Shown here: in pieces, positions 1 to 8,625 of the stretch
Layout: the number at the start of each line of letters is the position of its first letter
Numbering within the stretch: the first letter of the stretch is position 1
Assembly: GCA_946478665.1 (NCBI GenBank)
Contig: CAMLCZ010000006.1
Coordinates: 1 to 64,000 of the forward strand
Direction of reading: 5' to 3'
Source: an uncultured Bartonella sp.
GTDB lineage: Bacteria; Pseudomonadota; Alphaproteobacteria; Rhizobiales; Rhizobiaceae
Length of the DNA: 64,000 nucleotides
Translations under genes and position numbers: made by a program
Notes under the pieces: model-generated
Database searches by the model: none
Told to the model about the DNA's origin: nothing
What the model saw: the letters and a program-made list of their open reading frames with translations, nothing else

Positions 1-70
1 AGACCCACCCCAGCAAAAGAGTCAACACCCTTTCTAAAAAAAATCGCTCTTTTTTCTAAAAAAAATTCAA
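1..70 (-). promoter_or_regulatory. Candidate strong promoter reading off the left edge
   Basis: On the minus strand a TTGACT -35-like hexamer (plus positions 20-25) is preceded by two near-identical A/T tracts (about 31-45 and 54-68, each TTTCTAAAAAAAA-like on the plus strand). This resembles an UP element. The hexamer is followed by GC-rich DNA up to the window edge, and the -10 element would fall at or just beyond base 1. This arrangement is typical of rRNA or other strongly expressed promoters, but the transcribed gene is not visible. The rRNA idea is inference. Confidence 0.35.
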
Positions 71-313
71 AAGGATCGTGGAAGATCGAGATTACCGGGG
101 TTAGGCAGTACTCAACACATAACTGGTATTATGAGATTTAATGTGTGCGGCGTTTAAAAAGCCAATGTCCGTAGATTTTGTGCGTTAAATTACGTGTCAC
201 CATTCTTATTAGCTGAATAGGCGCTGTGCCTATAAACAGTGAGAATGCAAATGATGAATGTAACACCGATCGACGGACAGTCGTTGTGTGCTGCCGCCGA
301 TTGTATCGGTTTA
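71..313. other. Intergenic DNA, no gene seen
   Basis: Between the candidate left-edge promoter and the end of znuA I see no reading frame with a credible ribosome-binding site, no tRNA-like cloverleaf and no obvious terminator. Short overlapping frames on both strands here have unnatural composition and are not called. Confidence 0.4.
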
Positions 314-1243
314 TCACTTTGAGGATAAACACTGGACCAAGTTGTCATGCAATGCACTTAACAACTGGATATAAAGATCTGGTCCTTCTGGCAAAGACAT
401 CCCTAATGGATCGAGCGTACCTGTTTTGGCTGTCGTATTCTCGACAACAACATTGATAAGTTTATTAGGAAATTGTGGCTCGCTGAATACGCAAACTACA
501 TTCTTATCCAGAATCAACTGATGGATAGCACTGATTCTTTTTGCTCCCGGTTGACGTTCAGGATCCAACGCTATGGAACCAACCGCGTGAATATCAAAAC
601 GATCCTCAAAATAGTGATACGCATCGTGAAAAACAATAAAGTTAGATTGTTTCACTTGTGAAACGGATGATTGTATATCTTGTGTAACTTCGTCTAACCG
701 GCGATTATAATTAACAGCATTATTGTGGTAGATATCCGCATGAGCCTTATCCTGCTTTGATAAAGTATCAGCAATATATAAGACAATCTTTTTAGCATTC
801 TCTGGATCAAGCCAGAAATGATAATCAACAGCGTAGTGATGCGAATGGTCACCATGATTATGCTCTTCAAAAAGCCCCCCTTCTCGAATCGGCAACAGAG
901 TAAGGCCAGGCGTTTGTGACAGAATGATAACGCGATTCTTGCTGCTTAAATTTTCGATCGGCTTATTTAAAAATAACTCCATATTGGGATCAGCAATAAA
1001 TATAACATCAGCCTGCGCGATCATTTGGGCATCTGAAGGCTTTAAAGCATATCCATGTTCAGAACCGGCCTGTTTCACAATCAAACCGGGTTTGCCTAAA
1101 TCCCCTATAACGGCAGAAACAAGTGAATGTAACGGTTTAATAGACACAACAACCTTTGGAACCGTTGTATCTGCAAACGATCCAGAAATGCCGGAAACAA
1201 GAGTTAATAGCAGGGTAGATATGAATATATAAAGACGGAACAA
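314..1243 (-). CDS. znuA: Zinc ABC transporter substrate-binding protein ZnuA
   Basis: This periplasmic protein captures Zn2+ and delivers it to the ZnuB/ZnuC importer. The 309-residue product starts with a signal peptide (residues about 1-24, cleavage after SGSFA). It has the cluster A-I fold hallmarks: His39 in SIKPLHSLV, His63 in GSEHGYAL and a later FHDAYHYF segment, which are the expected metal ligands. A short His/acidic loop (EEHNHGDHSHH, about residues 125-135) is the flexible zinc-trapping loop typical of ZnuA rather than manganese-binding relatives. It is transcribed divergently from znuC-znuB-zur, 101 bp away, so both arms are probably repressed by Zur from the shared intergenic region. 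Confidence 0.95.
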   Translation of the reverse strand: MFRLYIFISTLLLTLVSGISGSFADTTVPKVVVSIKPLHSLVSAVIGDLGKPGLIVKQAGSEHGYALKPSDAQMIAQADVIFIADPNMELFLNKPIENLSSKNRVIILSQTPGLTLLPIREGGLFEEHNHGDHSHHYAVDYHFWLDPENAKKIVLYIADTLSKQDKAHADIYHNNAVNYNRRLDEVTQDIQSSVSQVKQSNFIVFHDAYHYFEDRFDIHAVGSIALDPERQPGAKRISAIHQLILDKNVVCVFSEPQFPNKLINVVVENTTAKTGTLDPLGMSLPEGPDLYIQLLSALHDNLVQCLSSK

Positions 1244-1257
1244 GTTTCACCTAACAA

Positions 1258-1286
1258 ATGTTACTTTATTACATAACATATATGTT
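1258..1286. promoter_or_regulatory. Possible Zur operator in the znuA-znuC gap
   Basis: The divergent znu intergenic region contains overlapping AT-rich dyads: ATGTTA (1258-1263) with TAACAT (1274-1279), and the perfect 12-bp palindrome AACATATATGTT (1275-1286). Known Zur boxes are AT-rich dyads containing TGTTA/TAACA half-sites. Which dyad is used, if either, cannot be decided from sequence alone. Confidence 0.4.
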
Positions 1287-1344
1287 TTATTTTTTTCGGT
1301 CTCAAGCTACAAATAAAATATAGAGCAGCGAAGGGTGTGTCAAA

Positions 1345-2142
1345 ATGCATGGAGAATGGTTGTTATCGCTTAAAAAAGCAGGTGTTAAGCGCGATAACCG
1401 ATGGCTTGTGCACGATATTGACCTTGATATCCACCGCGGCGAAATTGTTACACTGATAGGCCCGAACGGTTCTGGAAAGTCTACCACTGCGAAAATGGCA
1501 TTAGGCATTTTACCTCCTACCGCTGGAGAGGTACATCATAAGGCAGGACTTAAGGTTGGCTATGTGCCGCAGCGTCTGATGCTTGACCCATCACTTCCAT
1601 TAACGGTTCATCGTTTGATGACATTAACAGCCAAACTGGATAAAGAGACTGTGAGATCTGTTCTTGCCCAAACAGGCATGGAATATTCTGAAAAATTTAA
1701 TGTAACGAATCTATCTGGTGGCGAATTGCAACGTGTATTATTAGCGCGGGCAATTGCTCGAAAACCGGATCTTCTAGTGCTTGATGAACCGCTACAAGGT
1801 GTCGATTATAATGGAGAAGCAGAACTTTATTCGTTGATAGGAAGCCTCAGACAAAAACTTAATTGCGGAATTCTATTAATTTCCCATGACTTGCACATCG
1901 TTATGGCAGAAACTGATCGTGTAATATGCCTCAATGGACATATTTGTTGTAGTGGTGCACCATCTGATGTTGTTCAGAGCGAAGCTTATAGCCGTCTTAT
2001 AGGCGAAATGCCGGGTAATCGTTTGGCTCTCTATCGTCACCATCATAATCATAAACATGATTTACACGGCGATATCGTTTCGTCCGCGCAGCAGAAGGAC
2101 ACAAACCTGTCGAACCCATATGGAAGCGATCAACATGTTTGA
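1345..2142 (+). CDS. znuC: Zinc ABC transporter ATP-binding protein ZnuC
   Basis: Cytoplasmic ATPase that powers zinc import through ZnuB. The 265-residue protein has a Walker A motif GPNGSGKST at residues 39-47, the ABC signature LSGGELQR, Walker B LLVLDEP and the H-loop ISHDLH. The C-terminus carries a His-rich stretch (YRHHHNHKHDLHG), which is common in ZnuC and may sense or buffer zinc. It is the first gene of the znuC-znuB-zur operon, and its 3' end overlaps the start of znuB by 8 bases, suggesting translational coupling. Confidence 0.96.
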   Translation: MHGEWLLSLKKAGVKRDNRWLVHDIDLDIHRGEIVTLIGPNGSGKSTTAKMALGILPPTAGEVHHKAGLKVGYVPQRLMLDPSLPLTVHRLMTLTAKLDKETVRSVLAQTGMEYSEKFNVTNLSGGELQRVLLARAIARKPDLLVLDEPLQGVDYNGEAELYSLIGSLRQKLNCGILLISHDLHIVMAETDRVICLNGHICCSGAPSDVVQSEAYSRLIGEMPGNRLALYRHHHNHKHDLHGDIVSSAQQKDTNLSNPYGSDQHV

Positions 2143-2935
2143 TGATTACATTATACGTGCCTTAATTGCAGGTATTGGCATTGCATTAATGGCAGGCCCT
2201 TTGGGGTGTTTTATCGTTTGGCAGAAACTCGCATATTTTGGTGATACAATGGCACACTCCGCTTTGTTGGGGGTCGCATTCGCCTTACTGTTGAATATAA
2301 ATACCATTGTAGGGGTTTTCGTTGTAGCGGTTATCATTTCATTGGCTCTTCTTTTGTTGCAAACAAAAGAGAAACTATCCGGCGATTCGCTCCTTGGAAT
2401 CTTATCCCATGCTACACTTGCTATCGGGCTTGTTCTTATAGGCTTCATGACATGGACCAATATTGATATAAACAGTTATCTGTTTGGTGATATATTGGCT
2501 GTGTCACGTTCAGATTTGATAACAATCTGGTGTGGTTGCTGTGTCATTTTGATAGCCTTATATTTTCTTTGGCACCCGCTTCTTGCTTTAACAATCAATG
2601 TAGACATTGCAAAAGCTGAAAACATGAAGCCAGAGCGTACTCGCTTTATCTTTATGTTGCTTTTAGCCGTCGTTATAGCAGTGGCTATCAATATTATTGG
2701 CATTCTATTGATTACGGCTCTTTTGATAATACCTGCTGCAACAGCAAGGCGTTTTTCATCGACGCCCGAACAAATGGCCATTATTTCTGCAATAATCGGT
2801 ATCATTGGCATGATTCTCGGGCTTTATTCTTCAATTGTCTTTGATAGCCGTTCTGGTCCCAGTGTGGTTGTTGCACTCTTTCTGTTATTTATTGCAACCC
2901 GCCTTATTGGGGCTCTATTCAAAAAAGTTTCATAA
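2135..2935 (+). CDS. znuB: Zinc ABC transporter permease ZnuB
   Basis: Integral inner-membrane channel of the zinc importer, ABC-3 family. I take the ATG at 2135 (MFDDYIIRAL), giving 266 residues, because GGAAG lies about 9 bases upstream and the first membrane helix then begins at the usual place. An in-frame ATG at 2120 is the alternative. The protein shows about eight hydrophobic helices and the family segment WQKLAYFGDTMAHSALLG near the N-terminus. Its stop overlaps the zur start (TAATG), so the three genes form one tight operon. Confidence 0.94.
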   Translation: MFDDYIIRALIAGIGIALMAGPLGCFIVWQKLAYFGDTMAHSALLGVAFALLLNINTIVGVFVVAVIISLALLLLQTKEKLSGDSLLGILSHATLAIGLVLIGFMTWTNIDINSYLFGDILAVSRSDLITIWCGCCVILIALYFLWHPLLALTINVDIAKAENMKPERTRFIFMLLLAVVIAVAINIIGILLITALLIIPAATARRFSSTPEQMAIISAIIGIIGMILGLYSSIVFDSRSGPSVVVALFLLFIATRLIGALFKKVS

Positions 2936-3327
2936 TGACAACCAAATTGACACGCAATCAAGCACTGGTTCTCAATGTCCTTAAGAAAGCACCGTCACCA
3001 TTAAGTGCTTATCAGATATTAGCCCAGTTACACGATGACGGTGTGCATGCTCCACTGCAAGTATATCGAGCACTGGAAAAACTGATCGCGTGTAAAAAAG
3101 TCCACAGGCTTGAAAGTGTAAATGCTTTTATGGCATGTTCTCACCCTGAACATGATGCCCATAATTTGACAGCTTTCGTAATTTGCGATCAATGCGGTAA
3201 AGTTTATGAGCTTGAAAATACCAGTTTGGAAAAAACCTTAAACCATATGACTGCGGAAATAGGTTTTTCTTCTCGCCTTACAACTATTGAAATTAAAGGA
3301 ATGTGTACCAACTGCAAAAGCAAATAA
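2935..3327 (+). CDS. zur: Zinc uptake regulator Zur, Fur family
   Basis: Zinc-responsive repressor of zinc uptake genes. The 130-residue protein has the Fur-family winged helix (residues about 8-60, with LSAYQILAQL and APLQVYRALEKL), followed by a dimerisation domain. The structural zinc site is visible as two Cys pairs, Cys84/Cys87 in CDQCGKVYELE and Cys124/Cys127 in CTNCKSK. Co-transcription with znuCB, overlapping the znuB stop, argues for Zur rather than Fur or PerR. Autoregulation from the znu intergenic region is likely. Confidence 0.93.
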   Translation: MTTKLTRNQALVLNVLKKAPSPLSAYQILAQLHDDGVHAPLQVYRALEKLIACKKVHRLESVNAFMACSHPEHDAHNLTAFVICDQCGKVYELENTSLEKTLNHMTAEIGFSSRLTTIEIKGMCTNCKSK

Positions 3328-3415
3328 GCACAGACGGATTTTAATCTGTTGTCTAATTGACGGTTTGCGAGCTTTTAGATTAAGTACGCATTTTTCAAAA
3401 TGAGAGTTGCTAATA

Positions 3416-4522
3416 ATGTCAGACATAGCCAAAAGCGCACCGCAATCAACGTCTGGGCAAAAGCCCTTGCGTAAGAAACTTCGAACAATTGCTATTATCA
3501 TTATAGCGCTTGTAGCAGTATGGTTGGGATATCGATGGCTGACAGATTGGCGTTTTCTGGTCACAACAGATGACGCTTATGTTCAAGGTGACATCGCAAC
3601 AATTGCACCAAAAGTAAACGGCTATGTAAAAGAAATACCGGTTGAAACAAACCACCCGGTTAAAAAGGGCGATATTCTGTTTCAATTGGATGATGGTGAT
3701 TATAAAATTGCTTATGACCAAGCAGAAGCCAAATTAGCAACACAAAACCGCACATTAGAACGTATTGAAGCGCAAATTACAGCCTCTAAAACATCTCTTG
3801 ATGAAGCCAATGCGCAAAAAGATGCTGCCAATGCGGTAGCTGTTAATGCAGATATTACATTAAAACGCGCAAAACAATTGAATGCTGACAGTTTTGTTGC
3901 AAAATCGTCAGTCGATAATGCGCAGTCATCATACGATCAAGCCATTGCGAATGTCACAAAAGCAGAGGCGCAGATAGCGGCCGCCCAAGCCAATATTAAT
4001 GTGTTAGAAGCACAAAAAGAAGAGGCGAAGAGCGAAACACGCAACCTTGAACTTGCCCGTGACAAAGCAAAGCGCGACTTGGATTTTACTGTGTTACGCG
4101 CTCCTTTTGACGGTGTAATTGGCAATTTGGCAGCAAAAAAAGGTGACTATGTCATCAATGGACAGCGCTTGGCCGCGCTTGTGCCGGTAAATGCTCTTTA
4201 TATCGATGCAAATTATAAAGAAACGCAACTTCCCCTAATCTATGGCGGTGAAAAAGTTCGCATATCGGTTGATGGGCTTGATGGCGAAACTTTTGAAGGC
4301 ACTGTACTTTCTTTATCTCCTGCATCAGGTGCTGTTTTTTCTTTGCTACCACCACAAAACGCCACGGGTAATTTTACAAAAATTGTCCAGCGTGTGCCTG
4401 TGCGTATATCCATACCTGAAGACGTTCTTTCCACCGGAAGAATTCGTGCAGGCATGAGTGTTATTGTCAGTGTCGACACACGAACAAAACCTGAAGGTGC
4501 AACTCCCTTAAAGCAGAAGTGA
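3416..4522 (+). CDS. emrA: EmrA-like membrane fusion protein of a multidrug efflux system
   Basis: Periplasmic adaptor (HlyD/EmrA family) connecting an inner-membrane MFS pump to an outer-membrane channel. The ATG at 3416 is preferred (GAGAG about 10 bases upstream) over an in-frame TTG at 3407, giving 368 residues. One membrane helix lies near residues 24-43 (TIAIIIIALVAVWLGY). It is followed by a biotinyl-lipoyl-like half (TDDAYVQGDIATIAPKVNG), a long Ala/Glu/Lys-rich coiled coil (about residues 100-215) and a beta-barrel (DYVINGQRLAALVPV). The DHA2 transporter gene starts 7 bases downstream, so they form an operon. The substrate cannot be read from sequence; hydrophobic drugs or fatty acids are typical of the family. 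Confidence 0.88.
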   Translation: MSDIAKSAPQSTSGQKPLRKKLRTIAIIIIALVAVWLGYRWLTDWRFLVTTDDAYVQGDIATIAPKVNGYVKEIPVETNHPVKKGDILFQLDDGDYKIAYDQAEAKLATQNRTLERIEAQITASKTSLDEANAQKDAANAVAVNADITLKRAKQLNADSFVAKSSVDNAQSSYDQAIANVTKAEAQIAAAQANINVLEAQKEEAKSETRNLELARDKAKRDLDFTVLRAPFDGVIGNLAAKKGDYVINGQRLAALVPVNALYIDANYKETQLPLIYGGEKVRISVDGLDGETFEGTVLSLSPASGAVFSLLPPQNATGNFTKIVQRVPVRISIPEDVLSTGRIRAGMSVIVSVDTRTKPEGATPLKQK

Positions 4523-4529
4523 GCGAGTA

Positions 4530-6098
4530 ATGACCGGCTCTATCGATGCTCCTATTGGTGAACATATAGAACTGCGCAAAGTCGTGGCATTTATCGCCAT
4601 GGTTTTCGGTATGTTTATGGCAATCCTTGATATCCAGATTGTTTCTGCCTCATTATCAGAAATTCAAGCTGGTTTATCGGCAAGTTCTGATGAAATTTCA
4701 TGGGTGCAAACATCCTATTTGATCGCCGAAGTCATTATGATTCCTTTATCGGGATTTTTGGGACGACTGCTATCAACACGCGTGTTGTTTACGCTTTCTG
4801 CCGCAGGATTTACCATTGCTTCCGCATTATGCGCCACAGCAAGCTCGATAGAACAAATGATAGCCTACCGCGCGCTACAAGGATTTATTGGCGGCGGTAT
4901 GATTCCAAGTGTATTTGCGGCAGCTTTTACAATTTTTCCGCCGTCCAAACAGCCTATAGTGTCACCAATCATTGGTTTGGTTGCAACGCTTGCTCCCACG
5001 ATTGGTCCAACAGTTGGTGGATATCTTAGTCATGCATTTTCTTGGCATTGGCTATTTTTAGTCAATGTTCCTTTTGGCATTATCGTTGGCATTGCATCAT
5101 GGAAACTGATCGACTTTGATAAAGGTGATTCTTCCCTATTCCAGAAATTTGACTGGTGGGGGCTCTTTACCATGGCGACCTTCTTAGGCTCGATGGAATA
5201 TGTACTCGAAGAAGGTCCACGTAACGACTGGATGGAAGATGAGCTAATCCGTAACTTCACTGTTGTGATGGTGATTGCTGGAGTACTTTTCTTCTGGCGG
5301 GTGTTTAGCGCAAAGAGTCCGATTGTCGATCTGCGAGCATTCATAAACCTCAACTTCTCACTCGGATCATTGTTTTCATTTGTGATGGGTATTGGCCTTT
5401 ATGGGCTAACCTATCTTTATCCATTATATTTGGGACAAATACGCGGATATGACGCTTTAATGATTGGTGAGACCATGTTTGTCTCTGGTCTTACTATGTT
5501 CTTTTCAGCACCATTGGCTGGATTTCTTTCAACCAAACTTGACCCACGACTCATGATGGCGTTGGGCTTTGCTGGCTTTGGTTGGGGAACATGGCTGGTA
5601 ACGGGTTTAACAGCCGATTGGGATTTTTGGGAATTGTTTTGGCCGCAAATCTTACGCGGTGTGTCGCTCATATTTTGTATGGTTCCTATCAACAATATTG
5701 CACTTGGCACCCTGCCCGCTGAACAACTGAAAAACGCGTCAGGCCTATTCAACCTTACCAGAAATCTTGGTGGCGCCGTTGGTCTAGCGGTAATCAATAC
5801 CATCATTATGCGCCGTACCGATTTTCATTATGAAAGATTGGCTGAAAGCGTCCAATGGGGCAATCATCAGGTAATGGATCTCTTGGCAGCATTGGAAAAC
5901 CAATTGGGTTCCGCTGGCATCAGTGCCAAAAAAGGGGCATTGCTACAGCTTTACAATATTGTCCATCAAGAAGCGACGGTCATGGCATTCATCGACGCGT
6001 TTTTTATTTTAACAATGCTTTTCCTTGTACTAACATTACTTGTATGGGCAGTTAAAAAACCAAAACCAATGTCTGGTGGCGCAACAGGTGGTCACTAA
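4530..6098 (+). CDS. emrB: EmrB/QacA-type MFS drug efflux transporter (DHA2)
   Basis: Proton-driven inner-membrane exporter working with the adaptor encoded just upstream. The 522-residue protein has about 14 hydrophobic helices. DHA2 signatures include LDIQIVSASLSEIQ in helix 1, a helix 4-5 region RALQGFIGGGMIPSVFA and the antiporter motif C segment GPTVGGYLS. Length and topology match EmrB. The gene follows emrA with a 7-base gap. No TetR or MarR regulator is adjacent; the nearest MarR gene is at 41 kb, so local regulation is not visible. Confidence 0.9.
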   Translation: MTGSIDAPIGEHIELRKVVAFIAMVFGMFMAILDIQIVSASLSEIQAGLSASSDEISWVQTSYLIAEVIMIPLSGFLGRLLSTRVLFTLSAAGFTIASALCATASSIEQMIAYRALQGFIGGGMIPSVFAAAFTIFPPSKQPIVSPIIGLVATLAPTIGPTVGGYLSHAFSWHWLFLVNVPFGIIVGIASWKLIDFDKGDSSLFQKFDWWGLFTMATFLGSMEYVLEEGPRNDWMEDELIRNFTVVMVIAGVLFFWRVFSAKSPIVDLRAFINLNFSLGSLFSFVMGIGLYGLTYLYPLYLGQIRGYDALMIGETMFVSGLTMFFSAPLAGFLSTKLDPRLMMALGFAGFGWGTWLVTGLTADWDFWELFWPQILRGVSLIFCMVPINNIALGTLPAEQLKNASGLFNLTRNLGGAVGLAVINTIIMRRTDFHYERLAESVQWGNHQVMDLLAALENQLGSAGISAKKGALLQLYNIVHQEATVMAFIDAFFILTMLFLVLTLLVWAVKKPKPMSGGATGGH

Positions 6099-6167
6099 AC
6101 GATAAATTACTAAGTGTTTTATTGTTAAATTGTTGCTTTTAAGCTCTTTTCGCTTATAGCTAAAATT

Positions 6168-7334
6168 ATGAACACAATGACATTGACCGCCGATTGGACA
6201 TTTCCGACAAATATTTTACTGGGTAATAAACGTTTGGGTGCTTTGGAGAATCATCTTCAAACCATCGGTATTACGTCTGTCATGATTATTACCGATAGAG
6301 GATTGAGTTCTTCTACACCACTGAAAAAATTATTGCGGCGAATCGATAAATCGCAATGTGCATTTGGTGTATTTTCTGCTCTTGATGGTGTACCCGATAA
6401 AAAAACTTTAAGTCTTGCCATTCGACTTTACCGTAGTGGCGGTTTTAATGGCATATTGGCATTCGGTGGCGGTTCAACAATAGATCTCGCAAAACTGGTT
6501 GCCCTTTTCAGCCAAGGCAACTCTGAAGAGCTTACAATTCCACCCAAAGATGCACTTATGCCTCCAGTGATTGCTATACCAACATTGGCTGGTAGCGGCG
6601 CTGAAGTTGATGAAAGTGCCTATTTTGCTGAGTCGGCTGATAAAAATGGACACACGGTATATGATAAACGGCTTTGCCCAACACTGGTTATTGGCGATCC
6701 ACAATTGATGGCCTCTGCAACGCCTGAACTTATAGCTGGTGCAGGAATGAATGCACTTGTTCATGCAATAGACAGTTGGTGCTCGCCGTTCTTTAATCCT
6801 GTTGCAGATGCTTTGGCTGTTGAAACAATAAAATGCATATTTGCCAATTTACCGAAAGCAGTTGCACAACCTACTGATGAAAACGCTCAAATAGCGCTTC
6901 TAACAGCATCAATATCGGGTGCATTGGCAGCGACAAAGGGGCTGGGGGCAACCACAGCACTGGCCAATTCTATATGTAATCGCTACCGCACCCATTTTGG
7001 AATGACTGCAGGCGTCCTACTACCTTATGTTTTGGCATCGAATCAGTCTGTTATTAATAATCGAATCGATATTTTGGCCGATAGGCTCAATATCAAAGGT
7101 GGTTTTAATGGATTTGCTCGTGAAATCCTTAATTTACGAAAAGCCGTTGGCGTGCCTACAAAACTGTCTGGTTTAATCAAGGATCAAAAGGTTAAAGCAA
7201 AAGACAAAGCTCTTATTGATAGTTTGGCGATTGAAGACCCTGCAGCAGATGAAAATCCAGTAAGATTCACTAAAAAGATAGCACTATCCATTTTGAATGC
7301 CGCTATTGTCGGAAAAATGAACCGTAAAAAATAA
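6168..7334 (+). CDS. Iron-containing alcohol dehydrogenase-fold protein lacking metal ligands
   Basis: A 388-residue member of the group III Fe-ADH / maleylacetate reductase superfamily. It has an N-terminal nucleotide-binding half with the GGGS motif (AFGGGSTIDLAKL, residues about 98-110) and an alpha-helical C-terminal half. Aligned by eye to lactaldehyde reductase FucO (ligands Asp196, His200, His263, His277), this protein has Asn195, His199, Thr263 and Phe277. Asn at the first position is also seen in metal-free maleylacetate reductases, but loss of the two later His residues is unusual. An NAD(P)-dependent reductase with altered chemistry is possible; the substrate is unknown. It lies 70 bases after emrB with no clear ribosome-binding site. 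Confidence 0.75.
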   Translation: MNTMTLTADWTFPTNILLGNKRLGALENHLQTIGITSVMIITDRGLSSSTPLKKLLRRIDKSQCAFGVFSALDGVPDKKTLSLAIRLYRSGGFNGILAFGGGSTIDLAKLVALFSQGNSEELTIPPKDALMPPVIAIPTLAGSGAEVDESAYFAESADKNGHTVYDKRLCPTLVIGDPQLMASATPELIAGAGMNALVHAIDSWCSPFFNPVADALAVETIKCIFANLPKAVAQPTDENAQIALLTASISGALAATKGLGATTALANSICNRYRTHFGMTAGVLLPYVLASNQSVINNRIDILADRLNIKGGFNGFAREILNLRKAVGVPTKLSGLIKDQKVKAKDKALIDSLAIEDPAADENPVRFTKKIALSILNAAIVGKMNRKK

Positions 7335-7491
7335 CGGTAAAACGTTTATCCGATACTGATCTGCTGAAAGACACATAGCTTATCAACATAATGTATCGTG
7401 ACTTATCATTTTCAGATTCATTACCAAATAAAAATAAAGGCTCACAATCATAGGATGTGAGCCTTTGTCATTTTATAAATTGCTTTCTATA

Positions 7492-8625
7492 TCAGATGAC
7501 ATAGGAACGGATAGGTTCAAAACCATTAAATGCAACTGATGCATATGTTGTTGTGTAAGCACCGGTGCCATGAATTAGGAGTTCATCACCAACTGTCAAT
7601 GATATTGGTAGCGGATAAGGTGTTTTCTCATACATAACGTCAGCAGAATCACATGTAGGACCAGCCAGTACACAGGGTCCCATTTCGTCATGGTCGTGTG
7701 GCGTTTCAATTGGATAACGGATAGCTTCATCCATTGTTTCGGCTAAACCATTAAATTTTCCAACATCAAGATAAACCCAACGCAATTGGTCGTCTTCTGA
7801 TTTTTTAGATATCAACACAACTTCAGTGCGGATAACACCGGCATTGCCAACCATTCCCCTACCCGGTTCAATGATTGTCTCTGGCAGATGATTACCAAAA
7901 TGCTTACTTAAAGAATCAAAAATCGCTAAGCCATAAGCTTGGGCTGAAGGAACATCTTTCAAATACCGTGTTGGAAAACCACCACCCATATTAACAAGCT
8001 TAAGAATAATGCCTTCTTTAGCCAATGTTTGAAAGACTTGAGAAGCGTCGGCTAAAGCTCTATCCCACGCAGCCAGATCTGTTTGTTGTGAGCCAACGTG
8101 AAATGATACGCCATAGGCGTTTAGCCCAAGTTCATGCGCACGACGCAAAACATTAACAGCCATATCAGGGACACAGCCAAATTTACGAGAAAGAGGCCAC
8201 TCTGCACCTTCTCCATCTGTCAATACACGGCAAAAAACGCGTGCACCTGGTGCTGCTCTTGCGATTTTTTCTACTTCTTCCACGCTATCAACGGCATATA
8301 ACATAATGCCAAGCTCGTAAGCACGTGCAATATCACGTTCCTTCTTTATGGTATTGCCAAAAGAAATACGGTCAGGCGTTGCACCAGCATTAAGTGCCAT
8401 TTCTATTTCAGCCACTGTTGCCGTATCAAATGATGAACCAAGAGAGACCAGTAAACGCAAAATTTCTGGTGCTGGATTTGCCTTTACAGCATAAAAAATA
8501 CGCGATTGAGGAAGTGCTTTTTCAAAGCCTTCATAATTTTCCCGCACAACATCAAGATCTAAAATCATGCATGGCCCTTCTGGGCGGCGTGTTGCCAGAA
8601 AATCACGAATACGTTGTGTTGCCAT
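7492..8625 (-). CDS. odc: PLP-dependent ornithine/lysine decarboxylase
   Basis: Catalyses decarboxylation of ornithine (and probably lysine) to putrescine (cadaverine) for polyamine synthesis. The 377-residue protein has the alanine-racemase-type barrel with the PLP lysine Lys48 in FYAVKANPAPEIL, a glycine-rich phosphate-binding segment (NMGGGFPTRY) and the C-terminal GPTCDSADVM segment carrying the catalytic Cys. Length and motifs match alphaproteobacterial ODC/LDC rather than LysA. The start at 8625 (MATQRIRDF) is chosen because GGAGAACC lies immediately upstream. The frame stays open to an ATG at 8721 without a ribosome-binding site, inside the structured leader. Polyamine control through that leader is likely. 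Confidence 0.9.
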   Translation of the reverse strand: MATQRIRDFLATRRPEGPCMILDLDVVRENYEGFEKALPQSRIFYAVKANPAPEILRLLVSLGSSFDTATVAEIEMALNAGATPDRISFGNTIKKERDIARAYELGIMLYAVDSVEEVEKIARAAPGARVFCRVLTDGEGAEWPLSRKFGCVPDMAVNVLRRAHELGLNAYGVSFHVGSQQTDLAAWDRALADASQVFQTLAKEGIILKLVNMGGGFPTRYLKDVPSAQAYGLAIFDSLSKHFGNHLPETIIEPGRGMVGNAGVIRTEVVLISKKSEDDQLRWVYLDVGKFNGLAETMDEAIRYPIETPHDHDEMGPCVLAGPTCDSADVMYEKTPYPLPISLTVGDELLIHGTGAYTTTYASVAFNGFEPIRSYVI

